The notes below the pieces were generated by a model that was not told where the DNA came from, did no database searches, and saw nothing but the letters and a program-made list of their open reading frames with translations. From the NCBI GenBank assembly GCA_013396635.1, contig WBMW01003136.1, forward strand, positions 46,574 to 110,573: DNA of 64,000 nucleotides, written 5' to 3'. How positions within the stretch are numbered: the first letter of the stretch is position 1; each line of letters opens with the position of its first letter. Of the stretch, positions 58,321 through 64,000 are shown one piece after another. Origin of the DNA: Penelope pileata (taxonomy: Eukaryota; Chordata; Aves; Galliformes; Cracidae). The translations under genes and the position numbers were made by a program.

Positions 58321-61300
58321 TATTTCTGCCCTCCGCTCCTCCCCCCCCGACTCCCCCCCAGTATAAGATCCATAACAGTAAAATTACAGCAGATTTTACA
58401 ACAAAAGATATTTATTCATGAAACCTTTATTCAAGAACCCTTTTTTATTTTTCCTGTTTTTTTCCTTCCTTGCTGCTTGTCTGTGCTTATCACTGAAAAA
58501 ACTTGTGTTCTGTTTAATGCTTTTTGTTATTTTCCTGTTCAGTCTCCAACCAAACTTTAAATCATCTAGTTACCTACACAGCTTAATGTATTAACTGAGC
58601 TTCAGTTAGCTCTCAGAGTGACACTGAGGTATGAAATGTCTGTCAATACTCTCTGGGTATCTTATTGCTCTATAGAAGAGTACAAAATAAATAACCACAG
58701 ACAAACTAGATCTGAAACTGAATGCATTACAATTCTGCTGAAGTGTTCTGTGGCTGATCTATTTTGCAGTGGGCTGAATGATCTAGATTGCAATGACAAT
58801 CTGAACTAGTCTGTACAAAACAACATAGATATTTCAGCTTGATTGAGGTTAGTTCTGGGATTTCTAATGCACCACTATAATGTCTGGCACAGTTATAGAA
58901 AGATTTTGATAGCTGCACAGAGATAAGAGAGACATTATTAAAAAAAAAAAAAAAAAAAACCTGAAGTCTGTCCAAACTGTATTCTGTGGCACTAGTAAAC
59001 ACTTCTGAAAATATCACCTTCAAAAGTGAAAATAGCCGCAAGTAAGGCTTTGCTGATTGTGGCAAATATGTGAAATAATGGATTTTCAGTGCTTTTGATA
59101 AAGCCTTCTTTTAATGTAGTGATTGAAATCTTTCTCCCACTGAATTTAATAGCCATTTTGCTATTGATTATAGTGGAACTGGGATTACATCCTCTGTCGC
59201 AATGGAGAAATCATTTCATATATATCAGCTTTACAGTCTTTTATGGCTAGCTGGAAGGAACTAGTGCCTCTATGCTGTTGTTTCCTTGAAGAAACTGTAA
59301 GTAGATAAAGGCAAATACAGTAAAGAAGTGGTAGTATTGGGAAAATGAATAGGAAAAGATTGAAAGGAAGAGTACTACATCAGCTTTCTTAGACCAGCTT
59401 GCTTTCTTGTTTTTCATGTGCTTTTTTTGTTGTTGTTGTTTTTCGTGTTTGTTATACATATATATTTTACCAAATATGTTGTAGAAAACATGGTGAAAGA
59501 AATTTTATTTACTTTAATGTGGTGGATGTTAACTGTGTGAAACTGTAAATTAATGACAGTTATTATGTAACACTTTTGTAATAAATTGGAGTTATTTGAA
59601 GCTGTTATAGAAAACCCTGGTTGTTCTTTTTCATTGTTGTTTCTTTGTCATTTATTTTGTTCTTGTTATTGAAGGTACCACTGAAATCATTGTGACAAAA
59701 TCAATACATTCTGAGAAAAAATACAAGTATTTTGAAAATGTTTTAAGGAAATCAAATTAGATAAGATAATAACGAATTTCACTGTACCAGTGACAGTGAA
59801 GGGGAAACAAAAAAACTATAAAAACAGTGACCAACTGCACTGTGATACCAGATAACAGAGTATCCACTTGTCCTAGCGTAACTTCTGTTAGAAACTAGGA
59901 CACCACTCTAGTTGTTGATGTGTCTTCCAAACAATGGAGCCACATATTATATCACAATACTAAGGATAGGGAATGTGTCCATTAGTAAGCTGTATGAAAA
60001 TGGTTGGGAAGATGCCAGAAGTAGATAGTGATGTAGTGATACCAGGATGCTTGAGCTGTCCGTGTGTTCTCTTGTTAGCCAGAGACAAGACCCTACACAA
60101 CTGACTAGTACTCCTGACTGCTAAAGTAGGCCATAGGTTTGCACAGCACAGTTGGAACAACAGACTTGGTTTATTTCCTGATTTAGGGTGAGATGGTCAA
60201 GTACAGAGCTGTCCAACAAGTGACTCTAGATAGCGCCAATCTCATAACTGTACTTTTATGATCCTTTTTATCATTTTCTTCATCTTCTTTTTCTTTGACT
60301 TCATGCCTCTCTTTCTCCACTCTAGTCTCCTTCTTCCCACTAATTAGTTTTAAGCAAGTCCTTGTAGACAGGTCCAGGTAGACAAATTGAAAGCACGTGG
60401 GCTTCTCTCCAGCCACAAGCTGTGGCGTGTTGTCAGCCAGCTAGAGTACTTTTTATGTTTTGTTGGCTTGTACCACTAGAGAGAGCCCTTTTCTTGTCTG
60501 TTGGTTCAAGTCTTTGAACTCCTGCTGGATCTTGTCCCACTTTTGTATGTGTTCATGATACACCATCATTATGCCAAAAATGTGCTGTTGTCTGATGTTC
60601 CACAGTCTTGAGCCATGTCACAAGTTCAAAAAGTGACATGAACTGTAGGAAGATACGTCTGATATAGCATGTCAGTTACCTCAGGTGTCCACCAATGGTG
60701 TCAGACTTCACATGGAACAGGCATTTCTCTCTTTTATGGTTCTAATTATAAGCTGTCCTCTAAAATTCAAAGTTACAGATTGACTAAAAATTTGAGTCAC
60801 AGTAAGCATTTTGGATGGTCCTCCAGCCATTTGCACTTTGTGCCTTATAGGCATTCCTTTTCTGTTATCAAATATATATTCTATTGTCATTATCAACCAT
60901 GGCCTTATTCTATTATCTTGTAAGGAAAGTCATGTGACTGCAACAGTCTTGAGAAAGGCATAGGCCATTGGACATTTCCAACAGCAAGTCGAAGTTCATG
61001 TATTGACACTGAAAAGAGAGAAGGAAGGACAGAAGGAGAAAGGAAAGAAAGATGATAGTTGAGCATCTTTTTACAAGAATATGTATGGATTCACAGACAT
61101 TATTTGTGTATGTATTTATATCTATACAGTATATGTACACGAACACATTGCTTACCTATGCATGCAAAAAACCAAAACAAAACTAAAAACATGGCAGCAT
61201 ACAGAAGCTACATGCAAGCTGTCTGTGAAAGGATAACTTAGTATCATATGGAAAAAATGGACTGGCGCCTCAGTGAACAGAAGAGAGATCCCATGAAAAC

Positions 61301-61647
61301 CTGTACAAAAACTATGGTGTTGCCTTCCAGAAAGCTTGCCTTTGTTTCTCAAATTGTGCATTGTGTCAGTCCAGTAGCACTATCATCTTGTATGGGCTGA
61401 GAGACTAAGCATCACTTTCATGCTGGAATCTGTTTGAGATGGCATGAATATTTGAGATGACATGAATGTCATCATTCAATCATGAATTTTGTCAATCAAC
61501 TCCATCATCTGAGGCAATGGACCTAAGGAAGAATCATCTAAGACCTACCTACAACTGCTGAATTTGTAACTGGCTCTAATGTAGCTACTCTATAGCTAGA
61601 TAGCTACTGTATAGTTAGATACAGCTACTACCATCTACTTCAAATGC
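58321..61647. other. Anonymous DNA with simple repeats
   Basis: Contains a C-rich patch (two runs of eight and seven C) near 58340-58360, an A19-20 run at 58940-58958, a (TTG)n tract near 59428-59440, a purine-rich tract near 61017-61050 and a degenerate TAGCTA-rich tandem near 61578-61628. The stretch 59850-60700 has a more balanced composition but no family or protein motif that I recognise. Confidence 0.55.
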
Positions 61648-61736
61648 AGAGTCCAGAGAAGGGCTAAAAAAATCATCAAGTGATGGAACGTTAGGAGGAG
61701 AGACTATGAAGTCTGAGGCTTTGGTTTAAAGAGGAG
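61648..61736 (+). mobile_element. Decayed CR1 scrap
   Basis: AGAGTCCAGAGAAGGGCTAA, AAAAATCATCAAGTGATGG and GAGACTATGAAGTCTGAGG track the CR1 stretch coding for VQRRATKMIKGLEH and the following region, with many changes. Confidence 0.6.
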
Positions 61737-62529
61737 GGGGATGATAAAGAGGGATCAGGGTGACGACTGAGGTTGACAAAATCATTAGTGTTGTTATTCC
61801 CCAAATACCATAACATTAGATTGGCTTCATTGAAGCTATCCTGATTCTAAAACAGGATACTATTAAAAACAATATATATCTTTACACACAGCAAAGAAGT
61901 GAACTTTTGCTATCTGTAGTCATAGGAAGTTGTGGAGGCACATAATGCCAGCAGGTTAAAATTCATGGATGAATGAATAAATAAGGAATAAACAGATAAT
62001 GAAAGGAATAGGTGAAGATACATCTTTTAGAATCCCTAATACAGTAATTGCGTGCTCCAGAAATGAATAATAGAAATAGGTCACAGGAAGAGACGAGGTT
62101 TGCACGATCTCCCTAAACACTATCTCTAATTATCCCTACCAGGAAGAGATTAGCTTAGACTGGTATGACCAGGAGAGCAATGCTTTATATTATTATTGAT
62201 CTCACCTCAAGAGAGTAGATCGTAATACAGTACCTAAAACATTCATGCAAGAATTAAACAAACTATGTGATTAGTAAATGGTGTTCTGAAAATACAGCAA
62301 TGAAATTGTTTCAGAGAGATTTTCAGCAATCCCAGGCAAAATAACTCAAGATTTAATAATAAGCATAAACAGAAATTTCACAAAAGTTCTGACTCAGCAG
62401 TCCTGCCCCACTGAAACAACACTCCTTCAAAGAGTAGCTAATATCCAAAAGACAATGCTCTTCTCTCTGTGGCTAGCACTTAAATGAGCCCAGGGCAGCC
62501 CCACTCTGGGTCCACCCCTTCCAGTCACA

Positions 62530-62568
62530 TGGGGAGCACAGGTGCAAACAATTTGCCTGTGCTCCCCA
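62530..62568. repeat. Strong perfect-arm hairpin in GC-richer island
   Basis: TGGGGAGCACAGG at 62530-62542 pairs perfectly with CCTGTGCTCCCCA at 62556-62568. The loop contains a further CAAA/TTTG pairing after a 2-nt bulge. The island around it (CCAGGGCAGCCCCACTCTGG) is rich in CCAG/CTGG. An LTR or short SINE remnant is possible, but no family was recognised. Confidence 0.8.
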
Positions 62569-62788
62569 GGCCAGCCACAGCCCTTACTCCAGATGCACAA
62601 TCACAAATTCAGGCAGTGACCTAGCATTTCCCATAAATGGTAAATTCAAAGAAGGAGGAAGACTGAGGATAACAATGGCCACAGTGATTGTTATGTGAAG
62701 TCTGATTTTTTTTTTCAAGTTTTAAACAGTTACCATTTAGTCTAAGCAATTCCATCCATTGACGCACACAGAAGCATGCATATGCTTT

Positions 62789-62810
62789 TTTATTTATTTA
62801 TTTATTTATA
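62789..62810. repeat. (TTTA)n microsatellite
   Basis: About five TTTA units. Confidence 0.8.
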
Positions 62811-63641
62811 ATGACTATATGTGTTTCTTGATGTGCACTAGTCTGAAGAGGTTTGACAGACTATCTCAGCAGAACTTGAAATAGAAATTTTTTCAAACAG
62901 GTAATAAACAATTCTGGTATGGTATTGCTAGCTCAGAAGAAAACAGAGCATAAATACTGCAGCACCATACAAATTAAAAATATTAATCTACTTACAAGGT
63001 TCTTAAAGTATTATTTTTTTCTCTTATACTATTTTTTACATCACTAAGGGAATTTAAGAATATTTTATAGGTTTTTATTGTTCTTGCAATGTAGTAAATA
63101 TCTTTTTAAAGCTTTTCTAAAAAATAATTTTAAAATGATATATAGAGAATTTTGAAATACTAATTTAGGATGATAGGCAAAATTCACTATTGATTTCTTT
63201 CCTTGTGGCCATCACAGGCTTATGCCTGAAAACCATTGCATCTATATTGTCATGTTCTCTGGAAACATAATATGAAGATGAAAATTCTAATTGGCTAAGA
63301 TGGAAGATGGAAATTTTTGATTACTACCCTGAAGAAAAAAAATGAAGAAAAAAAGGAAGTATGTATAGCAAAAGAAATTCAGCAAATGCAAAGCACGTAT
63401 CAGTGATAAAATAAAAAGAAATAAAGTCAATACTATTTTAAGACAGAGAAGTCTTTTGAAGTAAAACTAGAAGCACGTAAGATAAGATTAAAAAACAATG
63501 TTTGAACCTCTATGCATAAATACTGGAAATGTCCATACTAAACCCACATCCTTAATATAATAACTAGGGTGATAATAGTGAAATAGTAATTTAGAATTGA
63601 ACAGACATGAGTTTGAATGCATATAAACTAAACTGAAAACA

Positions 63642-64000
63642 TGTAAATTGCTCTGAATATAATGTCTCCTATTTATTTATTTCCGTGGAAACTAGAACAG
63701 GTACAAAGAATGCAATAACAATATTTGATAAAGTAAATACTCACTTAGACAACACTCTTACAACACTGTCACCACCATTAGATATGTACTTTCACAAGTG
63801 ATGAACAAGAGCTTGCATATCACGCTCATGAAAATCTGTATCAGTGGAGATGACCCACTGTTTCACAGATGCTATGACAGTGTTGTAGATAGGAAAATGT
63901 TGCACATGCAGTTCGTTTTTCATTGATCTGAACAGATGGAAGTTAGAGGGCACCAAATCCGGATGATACAGTGGGTGTGGTGGGACAGTCCAGCCAGGAT
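63642..64000 (-). mobile_element. Mariner (Galluhop-like), 3' part, continuing past the window end
   Basis: The terminal repeat TGTAAATTGCTCTGAATATA lies at the left, followed by TTATTTCCGTGGAAAC as in the other copies. The minus strand then encodes the transposase C-terminus in order: HPLYHPDLVP (third catalytic aspartate present), FHLFRSMKN and SVKQWV, with stops after that. Unlike the copies at 17.8 and 22.0 kb it has no deletion in the part visible here. The 5' part is outside the window. Confidence 0.9.

Larger units (their letters stand above)
61737..63641. other. Anonymous DNA with one GC-richer patch
   Basis: The patch 62470-62630 is GC-richer than its surroundings and contains a strong hairpin (listed separately). 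A (TTTA)n tract lies at 62789-62810. No gene recognised. Confidence 0.55.

Noticed and set aside
60183..60416. Lysine/glutamate-rich 77-residue minus-strand frame
   Set aside because: The charged stretch comes from a CTT/TTC-rich simple sequence. No domain is recognised.

Overview
This window is AT-rich, non-coding vertebrate DNA, most probably from a galliform bird (chicken, turkey, quail or a close relative). The evidence is its transposon content. It has many CR1 LINE copies, mostly 5'-truncated, with the avian 3' tail (ATTCTRTG-type octamers). It has several copies of a Galluhop-like mariner, at least two solo LTRs of an avian ERVL-like family, and one probable ancient MIR/CORE-type SINE relic. 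I see no intact cellular gene, no convincing host exon chain, and no tRNA, rRNA, CRISPR array or operon. Every open frame with recognisable protein similarity belongs to a CR1 reverse transcriptase/endonuclease or to the mariner transposase. The rest are chance frames in low-complexity AT-rich DNA.

Layout. 1-130: a (CCTAA)n array with degenerate CCTTCCCAAA-like units. 131-4696: AT-rich unique DNA with one tiny CR1 scrap. 4697-6009: near full-length, dead mariner on the minus strand. 6012-16992: mostly anonymous, with a CR1 at 8.16-8.59 kb, a CR1 scrap at 10.13 kb, a possible SINE relic at 7.32 kb and a duplicated segment around an AT-rich core at 11.74-11.90 kb. 16993-18329: CR1 followed within 4 bp by an internally deleted mariner. 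21113-22239: ERVL-like LTR and a second mariner with the same internal deletion. 24082-31830: the densest transposon region, with two long CR1 copies, a short CR1 tail, and a minus-strand CR1 interrupted by a plus-strand CR1. 34391-34929: CR1 with an assembly join inside. 36597-37148: solo LTR with a 5-bp target duplication. 37970-39056: a probable LTR-derived segment and CR1 scraps. 39786-39839: an LTR edge cut by an N. 41731-41944: MIR-like SINE. 43356-51640: CR1 remnants and a third ERVL-like LTR (45.3-46.2 kb). 55505-56094: the best-preserved CR1, with a 50-N gap. 58014-61736: two decayed CR1 fragments. 63642-64000: a fourth mariner that runs off the window end.

How the parts relate. The only biology legible here is transposon history. 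CR1 supplied successive waves: decayed copies at 48.8 and 50.1 kb, better preserved copies at 34.4 and 55.5 kb. Mariner supplied both full-length and short non-autonomous copies. ERVL-like insertions have collapsed to solo LTRs. All four runs of N lie inside repeats, so some odd junctions are assembly artefacts. I found no credible new biological system. The best leads are the shared-deletion mariners, the nested CR1 pair, the CR1 with a repeated block, and a few GC-richer islands I could not assign.
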